From CAYHBO01 sp964354855 (GTDB lineage: Bacteria; Babelota; Babeliae; Babelales; RVW-14), in contig CAYHBO010000027.1 in assembly GCA_964354855.1 (NCBI GenBank), positions 1-20,506 on the forward strand: a DNA stretch of 20,506 nt, in the 5' to 3' direction. Shown here piece by piece: positions 6,785-14,298 of this stretch. The notes under the pieces are model-generated. The model searched no databases and was not told where the DNA came from. It was given only the letters and a program-made list of their open reading frames with translations. Within the stretch, counting starts at the first letter, position 1. Each line of letters begins with the position of its first letter. Made by a program: the position numbers and the translations under genes.

Positions 6785-7745
6785 GCGTTATTTTATACAA
6801 AGGACTTGTTTCAGAAACTTTAAATTGTGGATTTATAGCTTCTTGGATTTCATTGGGAATACCTTCTTCTGTGGTGATAACTTCGAGCTTCAAATTTTTG
6901 CTTGATAAATACGTTTTGAATGCTGTATCAAAGTAGGGGACTTCTGAAGGGGCTTCCATAAATGGGTTTAAAATTAAGACGCAAGGAAAACTCCAGTCTT
7001 CTAGCGGGCTATTGTCATCAAGTTTGAAATAGCCAGAAGCAAATGTTTTAAATCCATCGATTGTATTGAAGTTTTTCATGCCGGATCTTGCACAACGAAT
7101 TCCTTGAATGTAAAGAGGCCGTTTATGTGGATTATCTTCTTCCTTAAAATAGTCTAGAAGCATACTTAAATGTTCGGTGCGCATGAATTTTGCGACTGAC
7201 CAATCGACCATAATCCAATCCAAGTTATTTTTTTGCATTTTGAGATTTTTTAGTGTTGCGTTTAACTTGTTATTAAATTGTAATTTAGGGTGTACTGAAG
7301 CAGGAAGGCCCTTTGTAAAAAGGGGTTCAAAATCAAACCTCAAACAATTTAGGGAGAGATCTTTTGACTCTAGCTTTTTACTGCTCATAGGCTCATCTGT
7401 CGCTGTTGCTGGATCAACAAATTCGTTGCTCATAAAAATAGTGTTATAAAATGTTTGGTCGAGAAGTACTTTGCGATATGTTGTTCGAATTGAGTTTTCG
7501 CCTGGATCTGACCCTACCATTAATATTGTTTGGGGCTTGAACTCTTTGGGTCTCGTCATGGATCGAGTTTTTGGTAGGTTTTTAGTTAATATTTTTATAT
7601 TTTCCTGTAGAAGCTTGGTTTTCTTTTCTAGCGTAAAAAGTTCTTTGCGAAGGTCACTTAAGCTGTCAGTAATCGCTTTAGGGGCTATGGTTATTGTTGT
7701 GGCAATTATTAAGAATAACGTAGATAAAAGTATACTTTTTTTCAT
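6777..7745 (-). CDS. secreted protein, intact member of the VDWSVAKFM family
   Basis: Unrecognised, 322 residues. MKKSILLSTLFLIIATTITI is a signal peptide, and residues about 27-58 are a heptad-like coiled coil (SLSDLRKELFTLEKKTKLLQ). The core has a strand followed by a Gly/Asp loop (TILMVGSDPGENS, 73-85), LDWIMVDWSVAKFM (175-188), RPLYIQGI (209-216) and the end TSPLYKIT (313-320). The order of strand-glycine loop, then acidic strand, then another strand is like a Rossmann-fold methyltransferase-type domain, but I cannot show a complete cofactor site, so this is only a hypothesis. The frameshifted gene at 4429-5258 is a paralogue. The ribosome binding site is weak (CGAGAT). The gene is divergent from clpB. 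Confidence 0.75.
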   Translation of the reverse strand: MKKSILLSTLFLIIATTITIAPKAITDSLSDLRKELFTLEKKTKLLQENIKILTKNLPKTRSMTRPKEFKPQTILMVGSDPGENSIRTTYRKVLLDQTFYNTIFMSNEFVDPATATDEPMSSKKLESKDLSLNCLRFDFEPLFTKGLPASVHPKLQFNNKLNATLKNLKMQKNNLDWIMVDWSVAKFMRTEHLSMLLDYFKEEDNPHKRPLYIQGIRCARSGMKNFNTIDGFKTFASGYFKLDDNSPLEDWSFPCVLILNPFMEAPSEVPYFDTAFKTYLSSKNLKLEVITTEEGIPNEIQEAINPQFKVSETSPLYKITPK

Positions 7746-7850
7746 CTGAATCTCGTGATATAAAATTAATCTTGATTTCTCTTATGATCTGAACCATAGC
7801 TGAATGAAAATCTAGAAATAAAGCATGTTGTTTAAAAGGGGTTTATTATT

Positions 7851-10409
7851 ATGTCTCAAGAACAATTCACGAATGCGTTTACTGAGCTGTTGCAACAAGC
7901 GTTTCAACAAACTACCGAAAACCAGAATGGGACATTTATTCCTTTACATGTGTTGGTTGCAATGCAGAAACAGGCCCTCTTTAGTTCTTGCATTTCTTTT
8001 GTAAAACTTGATGTAGTCAAATTACAGCACCTTATCCAAAAAGAACTTGATGCGTTACCAACGGTGCAGGGCTCACAACCGGTTCCCGATCAAAGTCTTC
8101 AAACATTTCTTGCTGAGTGCCAAGCTGAAGCAAAAAAGCTGGGGGATCAGTACGTGAGCGTTGATGTGGCTATTCTTGCGTTATCTCAGACCAAAACACT
8201 ACCAGTAATGCTTCAAAAATTTCTGGCTCAGGCAAACTTTGTGTATGCTGAAGTAAAAAAATGGGTTGATTCTTTACGAAAGGGTGAAACCGTGCAAGAC
8301 CAAAACACAGATCAAAACTATCAGGTACTCGAGAAATATTGCCAAGACCTTACCGCGTTAGCCAAGCAGGGGAAGCTTGATCCTGTTATTGGTCGACATG
8401 AAGAAATTCGTCGGGTAATTCAGATACTTTCTCGTCGTACAAAAAATAATCCGGTGCTTGTTGGAGATCCAGGGGTGGGTAAAACTGCTATCGTTGAAGG
8501 CATCGCTCAACGGATTATTAACAGCGATGTTCCTGAAAGCATCAGGAATAGAAAAATTTTGGCCTTGGATATGGGCGCACTCATTGCGGGGACAAAGTAC
8601 CAAGGTGAATTTGAAGCGCGCTTAAAATCGATTTTGAAGGCCATTGAAGATGAATCTGATGGGGTTATTCTTTTTATCGATGAGTTACATATGTTGGTGG
8701 GAGCCGGTTCTTCTGGTGGCGGCATGGATGCTTCGAATTTACTTAAACCTGCTCTAGCTCGTGGGATACTTCATTGCATTGGGGCAACGACGACTGTTGA
8801 ATATAAAAAATATATCGAGAAAGATGCGGCGTTAGAACGCCGTTTTCAAAAAGTTCTTGTTGAAGAGCCTTCCATTGAAGATGCAATTTCGATTATGCGT
8901 GGACTTAAAGAACGTTATGAGCTCCATCATGGGATTCATATTAAAGATCAGGCGCTCGTGACCGCCGTTAAACTTTCGTCCAGTATGATTGCTGATCGAT
9001 TTCTTCCTGACAAAGCGATAGATCTGGTAGATGAAGCGGCTTCGATGGTTAAAATGGCGGTTGATTCAAAACCTGAATCAATTGATCAGCTTGACCGTAA
9101 AATTCGTCAGCTTGAAATTGAAAAAGTTGCATTAGAAAAAGAAAAAGACGAAATTTCGAAAAAGCGACTTTTTGATCTTGCTGCAGAGTTAAGCAATGCC
9201 AAAGAAGAACAACAAATTCTTATGGAACAATGGAAAGCTGAACGTAAGCCGATTGAACAGATGCAACAACTTAAAGAAAAAATTGAGCAAGCAAACATTG
9301 AATATGCACAGGCTGAGCGCAATGGCGATTATTCCAAAGCTTCGATGATTAAGTACGGCAAGTTAGTTGAGCTTGAAAAAAAGGTTCAAGCTGAGCATGA
9401 AAAACTGAAAAATATGAAATCTCATCTTATTAAAGAAGAAGTTACCGAGGATGACATTGCAGCGGTATTAGCTCGTTGGATCAAGATTCCGGTGGAAAAA
9501 CTTAAAAAAGATGAAACACAAAAATTATTGAACTTAGAGCAAGAACTGCACCGGCGCGTGATTGGGCAGGATGAGGCACTTACCGTTATTGCTAATACAA
9601 TTCGTGTGCATAGAACTGGAATTGGGGACCCTAATAAACCGATCGGGACATTTCTCTTTCTAGGCCCAACCGGCGTTGGAAAGACTGAAGTGGCTAAGAC
9701 GTTAGCAGATTACCTGTTTAATGATGAGCATAAAATGATTCGTATTGACATGTCTGAGTACATGGAAAAGCACGCAGTCTCCAGGCTTATTGGTGCGCCT
9801 CCTGGCTATGTTGGCTATGAAGAGGGTGGACAGCTTACTGAGCAGGTTCGGCAACATCCGTACAGTGTTTTGTTGTTCGATGAAGTTGAAAAAGCTCATC
9901 CAGATGTTTTTAACCTGTTTTTACAGATCTTTGATGAAGGGCGTTTAACTGATTCCCAGGGGCGTACGGTTTCATTTAAAAATTGTATCATCATCATGAC
10001 CTCAAACATCGGGTCACCGATTATTCTTGAAGCTGGGTCGGTTACACCAAAAGTTCGTCAAGAGATTGAAAAATTATTACATACCTATTTCAGGCCAGAA
10101 TTCTTGAATCGTATCGATGAAACGGTTTACTTTAATGCACTTCAACAAAAAGACATTCTTCAAATTGTTAATCTTCAGATCAATAGCGTTAAAAAGCGGT
10201 TACAGGAAAAAGGCATGGTTATTGATGTTTCCGATGCAGCGTTGAATATGCTTGCTGAGCTTGGGTACGTCAAAGAGTTTGGCGCTCGTCCAATGAAGCG
10301 TGCGGTGCAACAACATTTGGTTAATCCGTTAGCAATTTATCTGTTGCAGCATCCAGGGGCTAAGGCTTGTAAGGTTGACGTTAAAGATGGTGTTTTGGTG
10401 ATTAAGTAA
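7851..10409 (+). CDS. clpB: ATP-dependent disaggregase ClpB
   Basis: ClpB is a hexameric cytoplasmic AAA+ chaperone that pulls polypeptides out of aggregates together with DnaK. At 852 residues it is full length. Domains in order: the Clp N-domain (about 1-145), first AAA+ module with Walker A GDPGVGKT at 205-212 and Walker B ILFIDE ending at 278, the coiled-coil middle domain at about 405-525 that marks ClpB rather than ClpA or ClpC, then the second AAA+ module with GPTGVGKT at 605-612, Walker B LLFDE with D677 and E678, and the C-terminal domain. AAAAGGGG ends 9 nt before the ATG. There is no P-element loop for ClpP in the usual place as far as I can see. I saw no CIRCE operator in the 7746-7850 gap. 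It stands alone, closed by a strong terminator. Confidence 0.98.
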   Translation: MSQEQFTNAFTELLQQAFQQTTENQNGTFIPLHVLVAMQKQALFSSCISFVKLDVVKLQHLIQKELDALPTVQGSQPVPDQSLQTFLAECQAEAKKLGDQYVSVDVAILALSQTKTLPVMLQKFLAQANFVYAEVKKWVDSLRKGETVQDQNTDQNYQVLEKYCQDLTALAKQGKLDPVIGRHEEIRRVIQILSRRTKNNPVLVGDPGVGKTAIVEGIAQRIINSDVPESIRNRKILALDMGALIAGTKYQGEFEARLKSILKAIEDESDGVILFIDELHMLVGAGSSGGGMDASNLLKPALARGILHCIGATTTVEYKKYIEKDAALERRFQKVLVEEPSIEDAISIMRGLKERYELHHGIHIKDQALVTAVKLSSSMIADRFLPDKAIDLVDEAASMVKMAVDSKPESIDQLDRKIRQLEIEKVALEKEKDEISKKRLFDLAAELSNAKEEQQILMEQWKAERKPIEQMQQLKEKIEQANIEYAQAERNGDYSKASMIKYGKLVELEKKVQAEHEKLKNMKSHLIKEEVTEDDIAAVLARWIKIPVEKLKKDETQKLLNLEQELHRRVIGQDEALTVIANTIRVHRTGIGDPNKPIGTFLFLGPTGVGKTEVAKTLADYLFNDEHKMIRIDMSEYMEKHAVSRLIGAPPGYVGYEEGGQLTEQVRQHPYSVLLFDEVEKAHPDVFNLFLQIFDEGRLTDSQGRTVSFKNCIIIMTSNIGSPIILEAGSVTPKVRQEIEKLLHTYFRPEFLNRIDETVYFNALQQKDILQIVNLQINSVKKRLQEKGMVIDVSDAALNMLAELGYVKEFGARPMKRAVQQHLVNPLAIYLLQHPGAKACKVDVKDGVLVIK

Positions 10410-10430
10410 CGTCCTACATTTTCTACAAAT

Positions 10431-10462
10431 AAAAAAAGCGATCGAAGAAGATCGCTTTTTTT
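10431..10462. terminator. bidirectional rho-independent terminator after clpB
   Basis: Perfect 13-bp arms (10431-10443 and 10450-10462) around a GAAGAA loop, with a GCGATC stem top and seven A:T pairs at the foot. The T-run follows the stem on both strands, so it can end clpB and the convergent histone-like gene. Confidence 0.92.
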
Positions 10463-10465
10463 ATC

Positions 10466-10488
10466 ATATCGCTATGAAATAGTGATAT
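10466..10488. other. second small hairpin between clpB and the histone-like gene
   Basis: ATATCGCTAT (10466-10475) and ATAGTGATAT (10479-10488) pair with one G-T type mismatch around a GAA loop, right after the clpB terminator. No T-tract follows. It may be chance in AT-rich DNA. The rest of 10489-10550 holds a short direct repeat (ACTTTCATC twice, near 10512 and 10531) and nothing else recognised. Confidence 0.3.
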
Positions 10489-10550
10489 CATTCAGATAAC
10501 CCTATCGACTACTTTCATCATTACTGATTACTTTCATCGATGAGATTAAT

Positions 10551-10850
10551 TTATTTAGCTGCTTTGATTATTTTCATTGCAACTGTTTTTTTCTTAGCTA
10601 CAACTTTTCTTTTAGGAGCAGCCTTTTTAGCAGCTACTTTTCTTTTAGGAGCAGCTTTTTTAGGAGCAGCTTTTTTAGGAGCAGCTTTTTTAGGAGCAGC
10701 TTTTTTTGCAGCAGCTTTTTTAGGAGCGGCCTTTTTAGCAGCTACTTTTCTTTTAGGAGCGGCCTTTTTAGCAGCTACTTTTCTTTTAGGAGCAGCTTTT
10801 TTTACTACCTTCTTTGCTGCTGCCTTCTTAACTACCTTCTTAGTAACCAT
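10551..10850 (-). CDS. histone H1-like lysine/alanine/proline-rich protein
   Basis: The 99-residue protein uses almost only Lys, Ala, Pro, Val and Arg and has no acidic residues. It is built of K-K-A-A-P pentads and an 11-residue unit K-R-K-V-A-A-K-K-A-A-P. This is the composition of the C-terminal tail of histone H1 and of bacterial homologues such as chlamydial HctB and Bordetella BpH1, which bind DNA without sequence preference and compact the nucleoid. A role in chromosome condensation, perhaps in a dormant or extracellular stage, is the natural inference. A very good Shine-Dalgarno (AAAGGAG) lies 7 nt upstream of the ATG, which supports expression of the minus strand. The plus-strand open frame here is only its hydrophobic shadow. 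Confidence 0.88.
   Translation of the reverse strand: MVTKKVVKKAAAKKVVKKAAPKRKVAAKKAAPKRKVAAKKAAPKKAAAKKAAPKKAAPKKAAPKKAAPKRKVAAKKAAPKRKVVAKKKTVAMKIIKAAK
10599..10808. repeat. internal 15-nt and 33-nt repeats of the histone-like gene
   Basis: On the plus strand the 15-nt unit GGAGCAGCTTTTTTA is repeated back to back around 10655-10700. A 33-nt unit with TTAGCAGCTACTTTTCTTTT occurs on either side, coding for the 11-residue K-R-K-V-A-A-K-K-A-A-P blocks. Such arrays can change length in frame. Confidence 0.8.
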
Positions 10851-10896
10851 AACATTCTCCTTTCCAAGAATTGATTAACGGTTTTTTACTTCAGTC

Positions 10897-11148
10897 TTAT
10901 TTCAAAGCTTTTGTGTTTCCTAAATTTCCCCCTTTAGATTTACGCCCCCATCTTTGTCCTATTAATTTTAGTATAGACAAATAAGAACCCCATTTGTCAA
11001 ATAAAATAGAAAGCTTTTTGAAATATTTTTCTTTTAGTATGGTTAAATTTACTCTTGTGTCTTTTATTAAACACTGCTCGCCTGGCTGATATTCATCGAA
11101 AAGTAAATATATTTTTTTGGGTAAAAAATATGAAAAAATATTTATCAT
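10897..11148 (-). CDS. possible small protein, doubtful
   Basis: An 83-residue open frame (MINIFSYFLPKKIYLLFDEY...) with a hydrophobic N-terminus and a basic end (GRKSKGGN). It resembles nothing I know. It lies upstream of the histone-like gene on the same strand with a 46-nt gap, so it could be co-transcribed. It has only a weak purine run (GAAGACTGA) before its ATG, overlapping one arm of a 10-bp inverted repeat. Amino-acid use is protein-like, but the DNA is very AT-rich, so chance cannot be excluded. If it is not a gene, the 10851-11172 stretch holds no other feature that I can see. Confidence 0.35.
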   Translation of the reverse strand: MINIFSYFLPKKIYLLFDEYQPGEQCLIKDTRVNLTILKEKYFKKLSILFDKWGSYLSILKLIGQRWGRKSKGGNLGNTKALK

Positions 11149-11150
11149 TC

Positions 11151-11232
11151 AGTCTTCGATTTATGATGTGAGGTGACAATTTTGTCCAGTCCTGGTACAA
11201 TGAATGCCTTGAAAAAATGATGATCGAAGACT
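11151..11232. repeat. 10-bp inverted repeat flanking the priA promoter
   Basis: AGTCTTCGAT (11151-11160) and ATCGAAGACT (11223-11232) are exact reverse complements 62 bp apart. They bracket the priA promoter: the left arm is upstream of the -35 box, the right arm in the predicted 5' leader. A looping operator is possible but unproven; a 10-bp match could be chance. Confidence 0.45.
11173..11201 (+). promoter_or_regulatory. extended -10 promoter of priA
   Basis: GTGACA (11173-11178), a 17-bp spacer and TACAAT (11196-11201), each 5 of 6 to consensus, plus TG one base upstream of the -10 box (11193-11194). The start of transcription would be near 11208, giving a leader of about 49 nt before the priA ATG. 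Confidence 0.7.
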
Positions 11233-11256
11233 ATAACTTCCAAAGAAAAACAGCTC

Positions 11257-13254
11257 ATGTATGTCACCGTAAAACTGCTTAATGGATTTACTAAAGAGCT
11301 GACCTACAAGGTCCCGGCTCATCTTTTGCGTTTTGCGTTGGTGGGTAAAATTGTTGAGGTTCCTCTTCGAGAAAATTTAGTTCATGCGGTGGTGGTTGGT
11401 GAGCAAAAATATATTGAAGCGTCGACCTTCTTGATAAAAGAAATTCATGGCCTTAGCCATTTACCAGACGATGTTTTGTTTGATGATTATCTTAAAAAAC
11501 TTGCCGCTTGTTTCTTTACCAAATCAATTTCGTTGTATCATCGAATGCAGGGATTTTTACACCAAGACTTATTAGAAAAGCCTTTGCAAGAAGAGCCTTG
11601 TGCTGAACCCATGCGCAATCCTATCGTTACCCTAACCGATGAACAAACAGTAGTCGTTGATTATCTTGTACCTGTAATTACCAGTCCTCGGTACACCCCA
11701 ACATTACTTCATGGCGTTACTGGATCAGGAAAAACTGAGGTGTATAAACGACTGATTGAGCAATGCATTGAGTCACAAAAAACCGTTATTTTACTGCTTC
11801 CAGAGGTCTCATTGAGTATGCGGTTTCAGCGAATTTTAGGCGAGCAGCTGCCAACTATTCCCATGCATGGATTTCATTCCGGGACGACACAAAAAGAAAA
11901 AAAAATTCTATGGCAAGCGTTGTTGGCCGGAAAGCCGGTTTTGATTATCGGTGTTCATCTTCCTATATTGTTGCCTATAAAAAACCTCGGGTTGATTATT
12001 GTTGATGAGGAGCATGAAAGCTTTCAAGAGATGCATCATCCAAAGATTAACAGTAAGGATGCCGCCATCCTTCGGGCACATCTTTATGGAATTCCCATTT
12101 TGTTGGGATCGGCAACGCCTTCGATTACTTCGCTTGCTCATGTACAACAAAAAAAGTGGGCATTTTTCCAGTTAAAAAAACGGTTTATTGGGAACTTTGT
12201 TACCATTGAAAAGGTTATTCTGCCCGAACGATCAGGCAAGAAGCGTCAGTTTTTTTGGGTGAGTAATCAGCTTTATAATGAGCTTGAACAATGTCTTTCA
12301 CGCAAAGAACAGGCAATTATTTACATCAATCGTCGTGGGTATAGTTTTTTTGTGCAGTGCAAAGCATGTACGTTTATCTTTGAATGCCCAAATTGTTCGG
12401 TAAGTTTAACGCTGCATCGGGTTAAAAAAGCGGGGGTTGATCAACCAGAAACGGAGCAATTACGTTGTCATTACTGTGATTATGCTATTCCCCTTAAGCC
12501 ATCATGTCCTAGTTGTAAAGCGCCGGAAAAAGATCTGCTTAAAAAGGGGATTGGTACTCAGCAGGTTACTCAGATGATTCAAAAATTATTTCCACAAGCG
12601 CGCATTGAACGAGCGGATCATGATGTTACACTGAAGAAAAACCTTTGGCAGGAGACGGTTGCACAATTTCAGCGGGGTGAGATTGATATTTTGGTGGGAA
12701 CCAAGGTTATTACTAAAGGATATCACTTTCCGAATGTTACTTTGGTAGGGGTTTTGTGGGCAGACTTGACGCTCCATTTTCCAGACTATGGTGCTGTTGA
12801 AAGTACCTTGCAGCAACTTATTCAGGTTGCCGGACGTGCAGGTCGGGCACATTTGCCGGGAAAAGTTATTCTTCAGGTCATGCAGGACCATGCCATTTTC
12901 AATTATATTGATGAAACTTCTTACTTAGGCTTTGTTGAGCAGGAAATGCAACTGCGTAAAGATCTTAATTATCCACCGTTTTGTCGATTGGTTTCGCTTG
13001 AAGTTCAGCATAAAAGCGATACTCAGGCTGAAGCTGATGCACAACAAGTTGCTGTTCTGCTGCGTACGATGATTCAACAAAAGTCATTGCCGGTGTTTCT
13101 TTTGGGCCCTGCGCAGCCGGCTGTATGGAAAATTCAACGGGTGCACATGCGGCACATGTACCTGAAATCGGTATCGTTTGAAGCATTGAGTTTTTTGATT
13201 AATGAACTTCGTCGTAAACCATTTAAAAGCATGATTAACGTTACGTTGCGTTAA
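11257..13254 (+). CDS. priA: primosomal protein N', replication restart helicase PriA
   Basis: PriA recognises abandoned forks and D-loops, unwinds the lagging arm and starts reloading of the replicative helicase. The 665 residues are somewhat shorter than E. coli PriA (732). Visible parts: an N-terminal 3'-DNA-binding domain (about 1-100), Walker A GVTGSGKT at 153-160, DEEH at 250-253, the eight-cysteine double zinc module with pairs C368/C371, C377/C380, C404/C407 and C417/C420, and the second helicase lobe ending in the QVAGRAGR motif. Several usually constant places in motif V are changed: K-G-Y-H-F-P (commonly K-G-H-D-F) and V-L-W-A-D (commonly L-D-A-D). The ribosome binding site is only a purine run. 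Its TAA overlaps the stop of the convergent gene. Confidence 0.96.
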   Translation: MYVTVKLLNGFTKELTYKVPAHLLRFALVGKIVEVPLRENLVHAVVVGEQKYIEASTFLIKEIHGLSHLPDDVLFDDYLKKLAACFFTKSISLYHRMQGFLHQDLLEKPLQEEPCAEPMRNPIVTLTDEQTVVVDYLVPVITSPRYTPTLLHGVTGSGKTEVYKRLIEQCIESQKTVILLLPEVSLSMRFQRILGEQLPTIPMHGFHSGTTQKEKKILWQALLAGKPVLIIGVHLPILLPIKNLGLIIVDEEHESFQEMHHPKINSKDAAILRAHLYGIPILLGSATPSITSLAHVQQKKWAFFQLKKRFIGNFVTIEKVILPERSGKKRQFFWVSNQLYNELEQCLSRKEQAIIYINRRGYSFFVQCKACTFIFECPNCSVSLTLHRVKKAGVDQPETEQLRCHYCDYAIPLKPSCPSCKAPEKDLLKKGIGTQQVTQMIQKLFPQARIERADHDVTLKKNLWQETVAQFQRGEIDILVGTKVITKGYHFPNVTLVGVLWADLTLHFPDYGAVESTLQQLIQVAGRAGRAHLPGKVILQVMQDHAIFNYIDETSYLGFVEQEMQLRKDLNYPPFCRLVSLEVQHKSDTQAEADAQQVAVLLRTMIQQKSLPVFLLGPAQPAVWKIQRVHMRHMYLKSVSFEALSFLINELRRKPFKSMINVTLR

Positions 13255-13955
13255 AGCATGGTACATGTGTGTGGGCACCCACAGTTGTTTTTTTGTTGTC
13301 TCTGAGTCGTCGTAGGTGAATCTAGTTCATGGTATCGATGATGACCTGTTCTTGTAGCGGCTGAATTGATATCAGAAAGGACATTTCCAAGTGATATGTC
13401 ACTTATGTTGAGTGAATCATTCAAACCCGACTCTTCTTCTAGTGGTAACCCAAAAACTTGATTGATTATATCTATCGAAATTGTGTTATTGCGCTTTTTT
13501 GCATAGTTACGTAATGATATTCCTACGAGTTCATGATGATAATTCAGTAATCTTTCTTGTTTGAGGTAGATAAGCATTTCTTTGTCATGCTGATCTACTG
13601 CGGTGATGGATTCTTTTTTTATGGTAAAGATATTTTCTGCTTGAGGGTTTTGAAGTTTGGTGTGGCACCAAGGACAAGCTATAAAAGGGATCATTCCCCA
13701 AAACATTTTCCACAAGCATTCAGGGTGAACTTTATTATGATCGTCGCATATAAAAAACTTGGTGATAGCCGTGTCTTGTTCAATATTTGTGATGGGTTCA
13801 GAACAGTAATAGCATTCGAAAGGCTCAAATTCTGTGGGTTTTGAGGCATCTAGCGGCAGCATTGGAGGTTCTTGCCGTTCTAAGGGTTGCATAGTGTGTG
13901 TGTTGGTGGTTGTTAAGAGTAAGAAGATTAATAAGGTGTGCGTGATGGTGTTCAT
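13251..13955 (-). CDS. secreted RING-H2-like zinc-finger protein
   Basis: A 234-residue protein with a short signal peptide (NTITHTLLIFLLLTTTN) and, at residues 48-97, the cysteine/histidine ladder C-x2-C-x18-C-x2-H-x3-H-x2-C-x13-C-x2-C (C48, C51, C70, H73, H77, C80, C94, C97). This fits the RING-H2 consensus for two zinc ions in cross-brace, including the final C-P-W-C. RING domains bind E2 enzymes and act as ubiquitin ligases in eukaryotes; bacteria lack ubiquitin, so a secreted RING would act in a host. That role is inference. Residues 105-225 are helical or disordered, and the C-terminus has another C-G-C-P-H-T-C. AAGGA lies 6-7 nt upstream of the ATG. The stop overlaps the priA stop (TTAA at 13251-13254). 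Other treble-clef or PHD-type zinc folds are an alternative. Confidence 0.75.
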   Translation of the reverse strand: MNTITHTLLIFLLLTTTNTHTMQPLERQEPPMLPLDASKPTEFEPFECYYCSEPITNIEQDTAITKFFICDDHNKVHPECLWKMFWGMIPFIACPWCHTKLQNPQAENIFTIKKESITAVDQHDKEMLIYLKQERLLNYHHELVGISLRNYAKKRNNTISIDIINQVFGLPLEEESGLNDSLNISDISLGNVLSDINSAATRTGHHRYHELDSPTTTQRQQKNNCGCPHTCTML

Positions 13956-13987
13956 AGGTCATCCTTGTTTTTAATGTACCAAGATTA

Positions 13988-14016
13988 CTTTTAGAAAAGT
14001 GGTCCATGGAAGTCAA
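13988..14016 (-). promoter_or_regulatory. possible promoter of the RING-H2-like gene
   Basis: On the minus strand, TTGACT (14016-14011), a 17-bp gap and TAAAAG (13993-13988). The predicted start lies about 25 nt before the start codon at 13955. The -10 box is only 4 of 6. Confidence 0.4.
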
Positions 14017-14078
14017 TAAGTTGTGTTCAAACAGTAGGTATTAGTTGAAGCTTTTATTGATGATTGTAACTTTTGCTT

Positions 14079-14209
14079 ACGTCATCCTCGCGCATGCGGG
14101 GATCCAGGTCTTGCTTACTTACTAGCTTTCTAAAAACTGTAAAAAAAAGAAGTATAAAAAAATTAAAGAAGAAAGAAGGTCTGGATCTACGCGTTCGCGA
14201 GGATGACGT
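14079..14209. repeat. palindromic REP/MITE-like element, copy A
   Basis: The left arm (14079-14112) begins ACGTCATCCTCGCG and contains GGGGATCCAGG; the right arm (14176-14209) is its imperfect reverse complement ending CGCGAGGATGACGT. About 63 bp of A-rich DNA separates them, and the whole can fold into one long hairpin. Each arm also has a small internal palindrome around CGCG/GCGG. It carries no gene; the open frames through it are by-products of the symmetry. It lies just upstream of the ankyrin promoter at 14218. A related composite is at 16327-16513. Confidence 0.85.
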
Positions 14210-14217
14210 GTTCTCAT

Positions 14218-14246
14218 TTGACAACCCATTCTTTTGTCCATACCCT
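14218..14246 (+). promoter_or_regulatory. promoter of the first tandem ankyrin gene
   Basis: Perfect TTGACA (14218-14223), 17-bp spacer, TACCCT (14241-14246). The flanks match the promoter of the next gene: both read ATTTGACAAC at the -35 and CATACC at the -10. Confidence 0.6.
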
Positions 14247-14298
14247 CAGCCTTGTTTTTATCAGTTGAAATGTTCTTTACTTTAAAAAAGAGGGTTTT

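Noticed and set aside
7177..7749. Plus-strand open frames opposite the 6777-7745 gene
   Set aside because: Shadows of a gene with a signal peptide and a paralogue; no independent support.
7746..7850. CIRCE or sigma32-type heat-shock control of clpB
   Set aside because: Neither TTAGCACTC/GAGTGCTAA nor a convincing sigma32 box is present in the gap.
10540..10878. Plus-strand open frame with repeated L-G-A-A-F hydrophobic units
   Set aside because: It is the antisense of the lysine-rich histone-like gene; the minus strand has a near-perfect ribosome binding site and a known protein type.
14017..14080. tRNA or other structured RNA in the gap before the palindromic element
   Set aside because: No cloverleaf or T-loop motif is visible; the stretch holds only the likely promoter of the minus-strand gene.
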